From NCBI GenBank assembly GCA_965205365.1, contig CBDBGT010000007.1, positions 1 through 64,000 on the forward strand: a stretch of 64,000 bases of DNA. The letters run 5' to 3'. Each line of letters starts with the position of its first letter. The first letter of the stretch is position 1. The notes beneath the pieces were generated by a model. It worked only from the letters and a program-made list of their open reading frames with translations. It made no database searches and was not told the DNA's origin. Made by a program: the position numbers and the translations under genes. The DNA is from JALZUR01 sp965205365 (GTDB lineage: Bacteria > Bdellovibrionota > Bdellovibrionia > Bdellovibrionales > UBA1609). This document shows, in pieces, positions 55,329 through 64,000 of the stretch.

Positions 55329-56519
55329 TTATAACCCAGCTATAAGGTCTTGAGTAATGTTTTTTTGATGTGCTTCAATAGTTCCACCACCGATTTCTAA
55401 AAGCTTTGCATCTCTCCACAAACGCTCAACTACATACTCTCCAACATAACCATAACCACCCATAACCTGAATAGCATTATCAGCAACATTTTTTGCCATA
55501 GTTGTTGCAACAAGTTTTACACCATCAGAGTCTTTACGGTTTTTAGTTCCTTTAGGCCCCACACCAAAAGCTGTTTGATAAACATAGGCTCTTGCCGCCT
55601 TATATTGTGCGTAACTTTCCCCAATATATCTTTGAATCTGTCCAAATTTAGAAATTGATTTTCCAAAAGCATGGCGCTCATAAGCATACTTAACCATTAT
55701 GTCTAAAGACCTTTTGGCAATCCCTAAACCCATTGCCGCTAGTGCTAATCTTTCAATTTCAAGATTTCTCATCATATGAACTAAAGAACCCCCCTCTTTA
55801 CCAATTAAATAATTTTCTGGAATTTCACAGTTTTTAAAAATAAGCTCCGCTGTATTAGAAGCTCTTACACCTAATTTATTAGTGATTTTTTGCCCTACAA
55901 AAAACCCTGGAAAATCTTTTTTAACAAAAAATGATGACAAGGCTGGGCGCCCGTTAAGCTTTGTTCCTGTAACCGCATAAACCAACACACCATCAGCCGG
56001 AGTTCCCTTGTTGTCTAAACATCCATTTGTAATCCACATCTTACAGCCATTTAAAATATATGTATGGTCCTTTTTTTCAGCTTTTGTTGTCATTCCTAAA
56101 ACATCAGTTCCAACGCCTGGTTCTGACATAGCCATAGCCCCTATGAAGCTTCCATCACACATTCCTGGAAGATACTTTGCCTTAAGCTCCTCCCCTGCAT
56201 TAACTGAAAAGTTATTCACTAAAAGCATAGAGTGTGCTAAGTAGGCTAAACAAAATCCTGGATCTGAATAAGACAACTCTTCATGTACAATTACTGCAGC
56301 TGTGGCATCCATTCCTGAGCCACCAAAGTCTTCTAAAGCAGTTACACCTAATAAGCCAAGTTCCCCTGTAGACCTTAAAAGATCTAAATTAAACTTCTCA
56401 TCTCTATCGTGCTCTAAAGCTTGGGGCTCTACAGACTTTAGACTAAAGTCTCTAACCATTTGTCTTAACATTGAGTGCTCATCAGTTGGGCTAAAAATAA
56501 GCTCCTCCGCCATATACAC
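55329..56519 (-). CDS. Acyl-CoA dehydrogenase
   Basis: 396-aa FAD enzyme that oxidises acyl-CoA to enoyl-CoA. GAMAMSEPGVGTDVLGMTTKA and KMWITNGCLDNKG match the FAD-binding signature. GVRASNTAELIFKNCEIPEN and the C-terminal helical domain with QVMGGYGYVGEYVVERLWRD (including the loop before the catalytic Glu), then AKLLEIGGGTIEAHQ, are standard; the family Glu fits IEAH/YEG-type positions. Which chain length is used cannot be told. It is monocistronic and divergent from the cysteine desulfurase gene. ATG 56519 could instead be the Met two codons later. Confidence 0.93.
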   Translation of the reverse strand: MYMAEELIFSPTDEHSMLRQMVRDFSLKSVEPQALEHDRDEKFNLDLLRSTGELGLLGVTALEDFGGSGMDATAAVIVHEELSYSDPGFCLAYLAHSMLLVNNFSVNAGEELKAKYLPGMCDGSFIGAMAMSEPGVGTDVLGMTTKAEKKDHTYILNGCKMWITNGCLDNKGTPADGVLVYAVTGTKLNGRPALSSFFVKKDFPGFFVGQKITNKLGVRASNTAELIFKNCEIPENYLIGKEGGSLVHMMRNLEIERLALAAMGLGIAKRSLDIMVKYAYERHAFGKSISKFGQIQRYIGESYAQYKAARAYVYQTAFGVGPKGTKNRKDSDGVKLVATTMAKNVADNAIQVMGGYGYVGEYVVERLWRDAKLLEIGGGTIEAHQKNITQDLIAGL

Positions 56520-56608
56520 CTCCTATAAGCCTGTAAATTTAGTAATAAATACACCTATTTTAAATGAGCATTTACATCATCATTCTACTAAAAGTACAAT
56601 AAAAGGCC

Positions 56609-57697
56609 ATGAGTAAAAAATTTTTTGATTACAATTCAACCACTCCAGTATGTCCAGAAGCATTAAAAGCCATGCTTCCTTACTTCTCTAATATTTTTGC
56701 AAACCCGTCTGGGCAAACCTCTAAAATGAGTTGGCAGTCACAGGCTGCTATAAAAATAGCAAAACAACAGATCTCAAGCCTCATAGATTGTAAAAATGAA
56801 GAGATTATTTTCACCTCTGGAGCCACAGAATCCATTAATTGGCTCTTTGAAGATTTTTTTAAAAAAAATCTTCCCGTATTAATCTCTAATATCGACCATG
56901 ATGCTTCGTTTCAAAAATCACAACAAACTAATATATTTCAATCAAACACTAACGGCTCTGTTAATATGGAAAGCCTTAACAAAGCTCTTTTACAAATGCC
57001 AAAAGGCTCTTTAGTAAGTTTAATTTATGCACACAATGAGCTTGGAACTATTTTAGATTTAAAGACCCTTGTCCCGTTAATTAAACAACACGATCTTTTC
57101 GTACATATTGATGCTACACAGGCTTTAGGAAAATTTAAATTTTCTTTTGCTAAACTAAACATAGATTTTTTAAGTTGTTCGGCTCATAAATTATACGGTC
57201 CAAAAGGAGTAGGAGCACTCATTATAAATCAAAACTCTACCCCTTCCATAAGGCCCCTTATTGTAGGAGGAGGTCAACAAAATAACTTACGCTCTGGAAC
57301 TCTAAACACACCTTTAATTGTTGGGTTTGGAAAATCTTGTGAGGTAGCGAAAAAGAACATAGTTGCTGATACAAAGCATTACTCTTCATTAAAAAAACTT
57401 TTCTTAAGTAAAATTAAAAATACAAATCACAAACTCAATGGTGACCTTAAAAACTCTTTAGCAAACACCATCAATATTACTTTTTTTCATTGGAGCAGTG
57501 CAACCCCACTTTATTTAAAACTTCTTCCTTTTTCAGTAAGCCAGTCAAGTGCTTGCTCCACAGAAGGCACTAAAAACCGAGTTTTAAACAACTTAAATAT
57601 TCTACAAGCTCAGACCCTTAGGATCAGCTTTGGAAGAACTACTCAGAAAGAAAGTACTCTTGCACTAGCTGAAAAAATCATAGCCACCTTAAACTAG
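56609..57697 (+). CDS. Cysteine desulfurase (NifS/IscS-like)
   Basis: 362-aa PLP enzyme that takes sulfur from cysteine. FDYNSTTPVCPEALKAMLPY, EEIIFTSGATESINWLF, YAHNELGTILDL, VHIDATQALGKFKF, LSCSAHKLYGPKGVGALII (PLP Lys) and VSQSSACSTEGTKN (persulfide-loop Cys) match the IscS/NifS group, though it is about 40 residues shorter than E. coli IscS. An IscA-type gene follows on the same strand, so a role in Fe-S assembly is likely. Confidence 0.92.
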   Translation: MSKKFFDYNSTTPVCPEALKAMLPYFSNIFANPSGQTSKMSWQSQAAIKIAKQQISSLIDCKNEEIIFTSGATESINWLFEDFFKKNLPVLISNIDHDASFQKSQQTNIFQSNTNGSVNMESLNKALLQMPKGSLVSLIYAHNELGTILDLKTLVPLIKQHDLFVHIDATQALGKFKFSFAKLNIDFLSCSAHKLYGPKGVGALIINQNSTPSIRPLIVGGGQQNNLRSGTLNTPLIVGFGKSCEVAKKNIVADTKHYSSLKKLFLSKIKNTNHKLNGDLKNSLANTINITFFHWSSATPLYLKLLPFSVSQSSACSTEGTKNRVLNNLNILQAQTLRISFGRTTQKESTLALAEKIIATLN

Positions 57698-57811
57698 CTA
57701 AATATCATAGTTTTTTAGTCAAACCCTATAATATGAAGCTTAGCCCTTTGATTATAGTACTTTAGTATAAAATATTTTACATTTAAGTAATTTATGCTAT
57801 TATATAAGCAT

Positions 57812-58141
57812 ATGATCACAGTTACTCATTCAGCCTTAAAACAAATCACCTCTATTAAAGGTTTAGAAAACAGGTCTAAAATAGATTTCTTACGCATAAA
57901 CGTAAAGCGCGGTGGTTGCTCAGGGTTTTCTTATAAATTAGGTTTTGATTCTAAAATAAACGAGAAAGACAAATTCTTTGAACCCGAAGAGGGCTTAAAA
58001 ATTGTAATAGATTCACAGAGCTTGTTATACATCATGGGAATGCGCCTTGATTTTGAAGGTGGTTTAAATGGACAAGGCTTTGTCTTTTCAAATCCAAACG
58101 CTACAAAAACATGTGGCTGTGGCTCATCGTTTGCTGTTTAA
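57812..58141 (+). CDS. Iron-sulfur cluster assembly protein IscA/ErpA-like
   Basis: About 109 aa from ATG 57812; the frame is open six codons further to 57794, but MITVTHSALKQI is the usual family start. Three conserved Cys: GGCSGFSYKLGF and the C-terminal TCGCGSSF pair. GLKIVIDSQSLLYIMGMRLDF and GFVFSNPNA complete the A-type carrier fold. It accepts and passes Fe-S clusters in the cytosol. It follows the desulfurase by 114 bp. Confidence 0.92.
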   Translation: MITVTHSALKQITSIKGLENRSKIDFLRINVKRGGCSGFSYKLGFDSKINEKDKFFEPEEGLKIVIDSQSLLYIMGMRLDFEGGLNGQGFVFSNPNATKTCGCGSSFAV

Positions 58142-58164
58142 TTAATTCTAGTTATAATCTTTAA

Positions 58165-59034
58165 ATGATCTATGATACACCAAAAGTTGGAGTTATTCCT
58201 GCAGCAGGAAAAGGCACAAGGTTTCTTCCGTGTACAAAAGTTACCCCAAAGGAGATGCTCCCTCTTTTAAACCTTCCTTTAATTCATCATTGTTTAAACG
58301 AGTTAAAAAATGCTGGAGTCAAAGAAGCTATTATTGTTTCTCATAAGGACAAAGTAACTTTAAAAAACTATTTTAAAGAGCATTCTGAGCTAAAAAATCT
58401 TTTAAAAAAAAATAAGCAACCTAGTTTAGTTGAAGAGCTTAAAAATATTGAACAGCTTCCTAAGGTTACTCTTGTATATCAAGAAGAGCAGCTTGGTTTA
58501 GCTCATGCCATTCTTGCAGCAAAAAAAGAAATCAAAGACCGTGATTTTTATGTGCTTTTACCTGATGAGATTTTTTTTCCACAGGATTTGTCACAAAACC
58601 CTTGTATTGAATTAAAGAAAGAGTTTGAAAAAACAGGTGCTAATGCTATTTCTCTTTTAAAGGCAGACTCTAGTGTAGTTTCCCAATACGGTGTTGCTGA
58701 AACTAAGAAAGCAAATGGTTCTTTAAATATTTTAAAAATCGTTGAAAAGCCAAAGATTAAAAATGCTCCAAGCAACCTTATCCTTCCAGGGCGTTATATT
58801 TTTAAAAACAAGATACTAAAATATATAGAGCAAAGCCCAAAGAAAAATGAAGAGGTTCAATTAACAGATTCTATGATTTTAATGGCAAAAGATCATGGCC
58901 TTACAGGTGTCATTACACAATGTCCTCGTTTTGATGGAGGGTCTGTTTTAGGATTTTTAAAGGCAAATATTTATGCAGGCTTAAAAGACAATAAACTCTC
59001 TGCCGACCTAAAAAAATTTATTAAAGATATTTAA
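58165..59034 (+). CDS. galU: UTP-glucose-1-phosphate uridylyltransferase
   Basis: 289 aa. Makes UDP-glucose for envelope sugars. GVIPAAGKGTRFLPCTKVTP, then KEMLPLLNLPLIHHCLNEL, is the nucleotide-binding signature. TLVYQEEQLGLAHAILAAKK, YVLLPDEIFF, KIVEKPKIKNAPSNL and PGRYIF follow in the family order. Length is typical. It starts 23 bp after the IscA-like stop. Confidence 0.95.
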   Translation: MIYDTPKVGVIPAAGKGTRFLPCTKVTPKEMLPLLNLPLIHHCLNELKNAGVKEAIIVSHKDKVTLKNYFKEHSELKNLLKKNKQPSLVEELKNIEQLPKVTLVYQEEQLGLAHAILAAKKEIKDRDFYVLLPDEIFFPQDLSQNPCIELKKEFEKTGANAISLLKADSSVVSQYGVAETKKANGSLNILKIVEKPKIKNAPSNLILPGRYIFKNKILKYIEQSPKKNEEVQLTDSMILMAKDHGLTGVITQCPRFDGGSVLGFLKANIYAGLKDNKLSADLKKFIKDI

Positions 59035-59148
59035 AGCTTACTTTATAAAATATTACTCATTCCTTAAATTTACTCTTCTTTTCAAAACCATAAGGTGTTA
59101 ACTCACACCTCATCAATTACTTTTTTATGGTTAAACGCGGCTCTACTC

Positions 59149-59697
59149 TTATTTTTTCCTTCGTCGACGATTTTTATTACTCTTTTTTGGTTTAGGTTTA
59201 CTCGAACTTTCCATTTTTTTACTATAAACCACTTGCCTATGAGTCAATTTAATTTTTAGTGCTTCAGCTTCTTTTTTTTCACCTTCAGTCATTTCTATTT
59301 TAACAGCCTTAGCCTCCGCTTCTTCTAAAATATTTCCCATTCTAGCTTTAGACGCACCTATTTCTTTTCTAATTCCACCTCTAGGTTGTTTAGCATTCCC
59401 TAAACCCTTATCAACATGCTCCTGAAGATCAATAACAAGGTCTCCAAAACAATGCATCTGACAAGCTAAACGTCTATTGTCAACAAAATAACCTGTTCCA
59501 ATTAAATCAAGCTCATCATTCATTGGAGGTAAAACATTATTAACCCCCTCCACAACACCGACCCTACACTCTGCACAAGAGGGAACCCCCTTACAAACAG
59601 AGCGTATAAAAATACTATTTTCTTGAGCTACACTTAAAACCGATTGCCCAGGCCTTACATTTACTTCTATATCTTCAGGGAGAAATTTAATCTTCAT
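59149..59697 (-). CDS. 2Fe-2S ferredoxin with long basic tail
   Basis: 182 aa. Residues 1-95 form an adrenodoxin-type ferredoxin with Cys ligands in FIRSVCKGVPSCAECRVGV and NRRLACQMHCFG. It should carry one 2Fe-2S cluster for electron transfer. The remaining about 85 residues are not part of the fold: a Gly-Arg stretch, an Ala/Glu/Lys helix and a strongly basic end (KPKKSNKNRRRRKK). The tail suggests binding to nucleic acid, ribosome or membrane, which is inference. It follows tyrS by 26 bp on the same strand. Confidence 0.82.
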   Translation of the reverse strand: MKIKFLPEDIEVNVRPGQSVLSVAQENSIFIRSVCKGVPSCAECRVGVVEGVNNVLPPMNDELDLIGTGYFVDNRRLACQMHCFGDLVIDLQEHVDKGLGNAKQPRGGIRKEIGASKARMGNILEEAEAKAVKIEMTEGEKKEAEALKIKLTHRQVVYSKKMESSSKPKPKKSNKNRRRRKK

Positions 59698-59723
59698 TTT
59701 TTTTTCCTAATTTCATATTCTAG

Positions 59724-60944
59724 TTATTTAGCCACAATTTTTGCAAAATTCTTTTTCCCTACCTTTAAAAGATAGGTGTTTTTTGCGCTCAGCAACAATT
59801 CAAACTTTGGATCATTAAGCTTTACGCCATCAATTTCAACAGCCCTAGATTCAACCAACCTTCGAGCTTGGGAATTTGACTGGGCAAACCCAGCTTCCAC
59901 AATAACCCTACAAATCCATAAAGGAATCTGTTTTTCAAAGTACATTTTTTTAATATTATCCGGTGTTCCACCTTTAACAAAAATTCTTTCAAATTCTTGC
60001 TCCGCCTCATCAGCTTCCTTAGATGTATAAAATATTTGAACCACTTTTTTGGCTAATTCTACCTTAATTTTTTTAGGATGCACTTTACCTAATTGAACCT
60101 GAGCTTGAAGTGATTTTATCTCTTCATCTGATTTTAAGAGTATAAGTTTTGCATACCTATACATAAGTTTATCGCTAATACTTAAAAATTTTCCAAACAT
60201 ATCTTTCACAGTTTCATTAAATCCAATATAATTATTTAAACTTTTTGACATTTTTTTAACACCGTCTAAACCCTCTAAAAGCGGAAGTGTTAAAACTGAT
60301 TGAGACCTTTGCCCATAAGATTTTTGAAGGTCTCTTCCCACTAAAAGATTAAACTTTTGATCTGTTCCACCAAGCTCAACATCTGACTTTAACTGTACTG
60401 AATCAAACCCTTGAATTAAAGGATATAAAAACTCATGAAGCCTTATGGGTTGTTTAGCTTTAAATCTTTTTTCAAAATCATCTCGCTCAATCATTCTAGC
60501 TACTGTGTACTGACTTAAAAGTTTTATAAAATCACTTGATGAAAATTTATCAAACCACTCTGAGTTATAAATAACCTTTGTCTTTTCTTTATCTAAAACC
60601 TTAAAAACCTGATGAGAATACGTTTTAGAATATTCTAACACTTCCTCTTTAGTTAAAACTGGTCTGGTTTCATTTCTTTCTGTAGGGTCACCAATTTGTG
60701 CTGTAAAATCACCTATTAAGAATAAAACTTCATGCCCTAAATCTTGAAATTGTTTTAACTTTAACAATTGAACCAGATGCCCTAAATGAAGATCTGGCCT
60801 TGAAGGGTCTGCTCCAAATTTGATCCTAAGGGGTTTTTTTTCTTTAATTGATACGTTAAGTTTTACCATTAGATCCTGTTCAGAAATCATATCTACTGCA
60901 TTTGATTTTAAAATTTCAAACTGTTCTCTTGCTGAAAAACTCAT
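59724..60944 (-). CDS. tyrS: Tyrosyl-tRNA synthetase
   Basis: 406-aa class I synthetase. KIKFGADPSRPDLHLGHLVQ has the HIGH-like HLGH. GDFTAQIGDPTERNETRPVL, QGFDSVQLKSDVELGGTDQKF and GVKKMSKSLNNYIGF (KMSKS) are diagnostic of the TyrS/TyrZ type. A C-terminal S4 RNA-binding domain is visible (SQARRLVESRAVEIDGVKLN). It lies 17 bp downstream of rny. Confidence 0.96.
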   Translation of the reverse strand: MSFSAREQFEILKSNAVDMISEQDLMVKLNVSIKEKKPLRIKFGADPSRPDLHLGHLVQLLKLKQFQDLGHEVLFLIGDFTAQIGDPTERNETRPVLTKEEVLEYSKTYSHQVFKVLDKEKTKVIYNSEWFDKFSSSDFIKLLSQYTVARMIERDDFEKRFKAKQPIRLHEFLYPLIQGFDSVQLKSDVELGGTDQKFNLLVGRDLQKSYGQRSQSVLTLPLLEGLDGVKKMSKSLNNYIGFNETVKDMFGKFLSISDKLMYRYAKLILLKSDEEIKSLQAQVQLGKVHPKKIKVELAKKVVQIFYTSKEADEAEQEFERIFVKGGTPDNIKKMYFEKQIPLWICRVIVEAGFAQSNSQARRLVESRAVEIDGVKLNDPKFELLLSAKNTYLLKVGKKNFAKIVAK

Positions 60945-60961
60945 TTACACTTATCCCTTTA

Positions 60962-62533
60962 CTACCTAGCGTGCTCAATTGCTTTGGTTTCACGAACTAC
61001 AATGACTTTAATTTGGCCTGGATAGTTCATCTCTTTAGTAATTTTTTGCGCAATATTTTTAGAAAGCATTACTGACTGTTCATCATTAACCTTAGAGCTG
61101 TCCACAATAACTCTAATCTCTCTACCAGCTTGTATTGCAAAGGTTCTTAAAACACCGTCAAAACTATTGCCAATGGTTTCAAGATCTTCTAAACGTTTAA
61201 AATAATTTGCTTGAGTTGATTTTCTAGCTCCAGGCCTCGCCCCAGAAATAGCATCTGCTGCAATTACTAAGTGAGCTAAAATAGTGCTTGGCTCCTCTTC
61301 ATAATGGTGAGCACGCACTGCATGTACAATTCTTGACCGCTCACCACGTTTTTTAATAAAATCAGCGCCAATAATAGCATGACTTCCTTCAATAGAATGG
61401 TCTAATGCTTTACCCACATCATGTAATAAACCCGCTCGCCTTGCTTCTTTAATATCTTCACCAAGTTCTGCCGCCATCATTCCACAAAGCATCCCCACCT
61501 CAAGAGAATGACTGTAATTATTTTGTGTATAAGAAAGCCTGTATTTTAAGCTTCCTATTAAGTCCATAATATCTTTATGTATATTGGTCACACCAAGCTC
61601 AAAACATGCTTTCTCACCATCTTCTCTAATGGATTTAAACAAGTCTTTTTTCACCTTATGAATTGCTTGTTCAATCATTGCAGGGTGAATTCTACCGTCT
61701 GCAAAAAGCACCTCTAATGCACGCCTTGCAACTTCACGCCTTACAGGATCAAATGCTGAAATAACAACTGAATCAGGCACTTCATCTAAGATCAAATCAA
61801 CACCACAAAGACTTTCAAAAGCTCTAATATTACGACCCTCTTTACCAATAACCTTACCCTTCATATCTTCTGAAGGAAGTGGTAAGACACTCGTAGTTTT
61901 TTCAGCAGTATACCCACCAGCAAACCTTGCAATTGCTATACTAATGATTCTCTTAGCTTTAGCCTCAGCCTCACCTCTAGCCTCTTCTTCAATGGCGGCC
62001 ATATTCATTGCAAGATCTCTTCTAGCCTCTTCTTCAAGACTTGAAACAAGTTCTTTTTTAGCTTGGTCCTGAGTCATTCTTCCAACAGACTCAAGCTTTT
62101 CTTGAAAGTCTTTTTTTACAACTTCAAGCTCTTTATACTTTTTGTCTGTTCGAAGTTTTCTATTTTCAGCCTCTTTTTCTTTAACCTCAAAGCGTTTTTC
62201 ATTTTGGTTTATTTTATCGTTTAAAGACTGCTCTTTAAACTGAATTTTTTGAAGTTTTTGATTGTATACCTTCTCAAGCCCTTTAATTTTTTCCTTTTCT
62301 TTTCTAATCTCATCTTCAGCATTTTTTTTCACTCTCTTCTCTAACTGCTGAGTTTTACTATTAGACTCTTTCTCAAGCTTAAAAGCCCTTGCTTTAGCTT
62401 TTTGAATAATTCTTTGAGCCTCACGCTCAGCTGTTCTTTTAACTTTATTATCCACCATGGCCTTAACTGCTAAAGCAACTAAAATACCTACAGCTAAACC
62501 AACCAACACAGCTCCAACTATGATTACATCCAT
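60962..62533 (-). CDS. rny: Ribonuclease Y
   Basis: 523-aa membrane-anchored endoribonuclease for mRNA turnover. One N-terminal span (VIIVGAVLVGLAVGILVALA), about 180 residues of coiled coil, a KH domain (VLPLPSEDMKGKVIGKEGRN, IRAFESLCGVDLILDE) and an HD domain (GLLHDVGKALDH, HAIIGADFIKKRGERS) follow in standard order. Length is typical. It sits between fthC and tyrS. Confidence 0.95.
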   Translation of the reverse strand: MDVIIVGAVLVGLAVGILVALAVKAMVDNKVKRTAEREAQRIIQKAKARAFKLEKESNSKTQQLEKRVKKNAEDEIRKEKEKIKGLEKVYNQKLQKIQFKEQSLNDKINQNEKRFEVKEKEAENRKLRTDKKYKELEVVKKDFQEKLESVGRMTQDQAKKELVSSLEEEARRDLAMNMAAIEEEARGEAEAKAKRIISIAIARFAGGYTAEKTTSVLPLPSEDMKGKVIGKEGRNIRAFESLCGVDLILDEVPDSVVISAFDPVRREVARRALEVLFADGRIHPAMIEQAIHKVKKDLFKSIREDGEKACFELGVTNIHKDIMDLIGSLKYRLSYTQNNYSHSLEVGMLCGMMAAELGEDIKEARRAGLLHDVGKALDHSIEGSHAIIGADFIKKRGERSRIVHAVRAHHYEEEPSTILAHLVIAADAISGARPGARKSTQANYFKRLEDLETIGNSFDGVLRTFAIQAGREIRVIVDSSKVNDEQSVMLSKNIAQKITKEMNYPGQIKVIVVRETKAIEHAR

Positions 62534-62534
62534 T

Positions 62535-63101
62535 CTACACCACCTTCCCAGAAGGATTCACTTTATACAAAAACTGTTCAGTCAATATGTACTCAACAGC
62601 CACATCTAAATTCTGTTCAACAGGAATAGGCTCCATTAAAAACCTTGCCCTTGAACAAACTCCAACAGTCACACCATTAAAATCTTTCAAATACCGATCA
62701 TAAAACCCTTTTCCTCTCCCAAGTCGATTTCCTTTAAAATCAAAGGTTTTCCCTGGGACAAAAATAACTGAAATATTTTTTTTAAGAATTTCATTACAAA
62801 CATCAGGCTCTAAAAAACCTAATTCAGATTTTTTAAACCTCGTAGCTTTAGAAAAAGTCATCTCACCTAAAGCAGAATCTAGAGTATAAGGCCAGCAGAA
62901 TTCAACATCAGCAGGTAAATCTTTAAGCCCTGGCTCCTCACCTAAAGGTTTAAACATAGCCCATAAACCTTTTGGAAAAGTCTTATCTTCCACAATGGGG
63001 TTTAATGAAACTTCAACATTCCAATTTAAAGAGCTTACTTGCTTACGCAATAAATTCTTTTTTTGCCCTAAGCTGTTCACAAACAAAACTCCAAACAACA
63101 A
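62535..63101 (-). CDS. 5-formyltetrahydrofolate cyclo-ligase
   Basis: 188 aa. Converts 5-formyl-THF to 5,10-methenyl-THF with ATP. The key block FDFKGNRLGRGKGFYDRYLK is clear. The early KKNLLRKQVSSLNWN segment is a shortened form of the usual N-terminal helix. ATG 63101 is close to the zapA stop (17 bp), and the stop is one base from rny, so all three are co-transcribed. That gap leaves no room for a 6S RNA, which sits between these genes in many proteobacteria. Confidence 0.92.
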   Translation of the reverse strand: MLFGVLFVNSLGQKKNLLRKQVSSLNWNVEVSLNPIVEDKTFPKGLWAMFKPLGEEPGLKDLPADVEFCWPYTLDSALGEMTFSKATRFKKSELGFLEPDVCNEILKKNISVIFVPGKTFDFKGNRLGRGKGFYDRYLKDFNGVTVGVCSRARFLMEPIPVEQNLDVAVEYILTEQFLYKVNPSGKVV

Positions 63102-63118
63102 AAGGTGACTTTTAGATT

Positions 63119-63424
63119 TTACTCTTCAGATATAAGATTTTGAAATTTACTTAAGACCTGCTCTGCTTTCTGCTCAAGGTCATCAACTTTTTTATGGATA
63201 TTTGATTTAAGGTCAATATTCTCTTCACACACCTGTAATAGTGCAATCATTAAACATTTTTGAAAGGAATGGTTCTTTAATAAAGAACTTTTAATTTTCT
63301 CATTTGCCATATTAACAATGAGATCCATTTTTTGTTGATCTTGGTCTGTAGAAATAGTTAAAGCGTGTCCGCCCACTGACAAGTCGTATTGTTCAAAATT
63401 TCTAATACTTTCTGTTGAGGTCAT
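63119..63424 (-). CDS. zapA: Cell division protein ZapA
   Basis: 101 aa. YDLSVGGHALTISTDQDQQK and MDLIVNMANEKIKS are the ZapA head, followed by a helix and coiled coil (LKSNIHKKVDDLEQKAEQVL). ZapA bundles FtsZ filaments at mid-cell. Its place upstream of fthC is the usual order. Confidence 0.88.
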   Translation of the reverse strand: MTSTESIRNFEQYDLSVGGHALTISTDQDQQKMDLIVNMANEKIKSSLLKNHSFQKCLMIALLQVCEENIDLKSNIHKKVDDLEQKAEQVLSKFQNLISEE

Positions 63425-63491
63425 CTTTTATCACCTTCAGTTAAGATATATCCTAGAATTTCACTGGTTGTCAGTCAACTCTTAGCGCACC

Positions 63492-64000
63492 TTAGTCTGA
63501 CTCACCCTCTAAACTTATAAGGGAGTTTACAAAATCCTGCGAATTAAATAGGCGAATATCTTCAATGGCCTCTCCAATGCCAAGCATTAAAATTGGAACC
63601 CCTAAGCTTTGCCTAACTCCCACAGCCATTCCAGCTTTAGCAGATCCATCTACTTTTGTCATAATTGCACCTGTTAATCCCAAGGCTTTATGAAAAGCCT
63701 TAGCCTGATGAAAAATATTCATACCCATATTTGCATCAAAAATCATCCAAATATCTTGGGGAAGTTTAACACCCTTCTTCTCAAGAACTCTTTTAACTTT
63801 TTTAAGCTCCTTCATTAAATTATCCTGGGTGTGAAGCCTTCCAGCTGTATCAATAAGCAAAATATCTACACCTTCTTTTTTAGCTTTCTCATAAGCTTGA
63901 AAAGCAACCGCTCCAGGGTCTTTTGTTTGGGAAGAGGCTTTAAAAATAAGTGTATTTGATCTTTCCGCCCACACATTAAGCTGTGTCTCAGCTCCAGCCC
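63492..64000 (-). CDS. ftsY: Signal recognition particle receptor FtsY, C-terminal part (runs off the window)
   Basis: The frame continues beyond 64000 (AGAETQLNVWAERSNTLIF at the edge). Visible NG-domain blocks: DILLIDTAGRLHTQDNLMKE (G3), GLTGAIMTKVDGSAKAGMAV (G4 TKVD and closing segment) and PILMLGIGEAIEDIRLF, then FVNSLI. The N-terminal A domain and the Walker P-loop are outside the window. It docks SRP-ribosome complexes at the membrane using GTP. The stop is 68 bp before zapA on the same strand. Confidence 0.94.
   Translation of the reverse strand, partial: AGAETQLNVWAERSNTLIFKASSQTKDPGAVAFQAYEKAKKEGVDILLIDTAGRLHTQDNLMKELKKVKRVLEKKGVKLPQDIWMIFDANMGMNIFHQAKAFHKALGLTGAIMTKVDGSAKAGMAVGVRQSLGVPILMLGIGEAIEDIRLFNSQDFVNSLISLEGESD

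Noticed and set aside
63102..63118. 6S RNA between zapA and the cyclo-ligase gene
   Set aside because: The gap is 17 bp, too short for the RNA.

Overview
The window is AT-rich, densely coded bacterial chromosome. Its housekeeping blocks are ftsY-zapA-fthC-rny-tyrS, queA-tgt-yajC-secD-secF-recJ-queC-DUF366, recN-nadK and cysteine desulfurase/IscA/GalU. Together with many secreted or lipoprotein genes of unknown function, they suggest a Gram-negative deltaproteobacterium-like or Bdellovibrionota-like organism. That placement is inferred from gene content and order, not from a phylogenetic marker.

Layout. 0-5.3 kb: a RelA/SpoT-domain protein, a secreted trypsin-like protease and a secreted Cys-rich repeat protein, all on the minus strand. 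5.5-6.6 kb: an intact IS982 element. 7-15.2 kb: an eight-gene minus-strand operon for queuosine tRNA modification, Sec secretion accessory proteins and RecJ, beside a tRNA-Leu(GAG). 15.4-36.4 kb: an accessory island between tRNA-Leu and tRNA-Ala. It holds pieces of a type I restriction locus, an AlbA_2/RecG-like protein, recombinase fragments, a Fic protein, conjugation-type genes (VirB10/TrbI-like protein, FtsK-like ATPase, two lipoproteins, a winged-helix protein), an XRE regulator and a serine recombinase. Most of it is broken by IS982, ISL3, IS4-like and IS3 elements, some nested inside others. 36.4-43.2 kb: a cupin protein, an IS1595 remnant, a secreted CxxC protein, a receiver-histidine kinase, a possible secretin-like protein and a CpaF/VirB11 ATPase. 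43.3-48.5 kb: recN, nadK, an M3 oligopeptidase and a lipoprotein. 48.7-52.6 kb: a second ISL3 copy, then an IS1634-family element flanked by exact 181-bp direct repeats. 52.5-55 kb: a eukaryote-type S-adenosylmethionine decarboxylase with spermidine synthase and a TrmH-type methyltransferase. 55.3-64 kb: acyl-CoA dehydrogenase, Fe-S cluster genes, galU, a ferredoxin, tyrS, rny, fthC, zapA and the 3' end of ftsY.

How it fits together. The chromosomal backbone looks intact and operonic. The island looks like a decayed integrative/conjugative element: its recombinase, translocase and restriction genes are each interrupted or carry in-frame stops. The insertion order can be worked out because removing each IS plus one target repeat restores an open frame. 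I found no CRISPR array, no rRNA and no clearly new defence system. The most unusual items are the IS1634 long target duplication, the nested IS stack inside the recombinase gene, the inverted-half IS982 structure, the class 2 AdoMet decarboxylase, and the small kinase/secretin-like/CpaF cluster.
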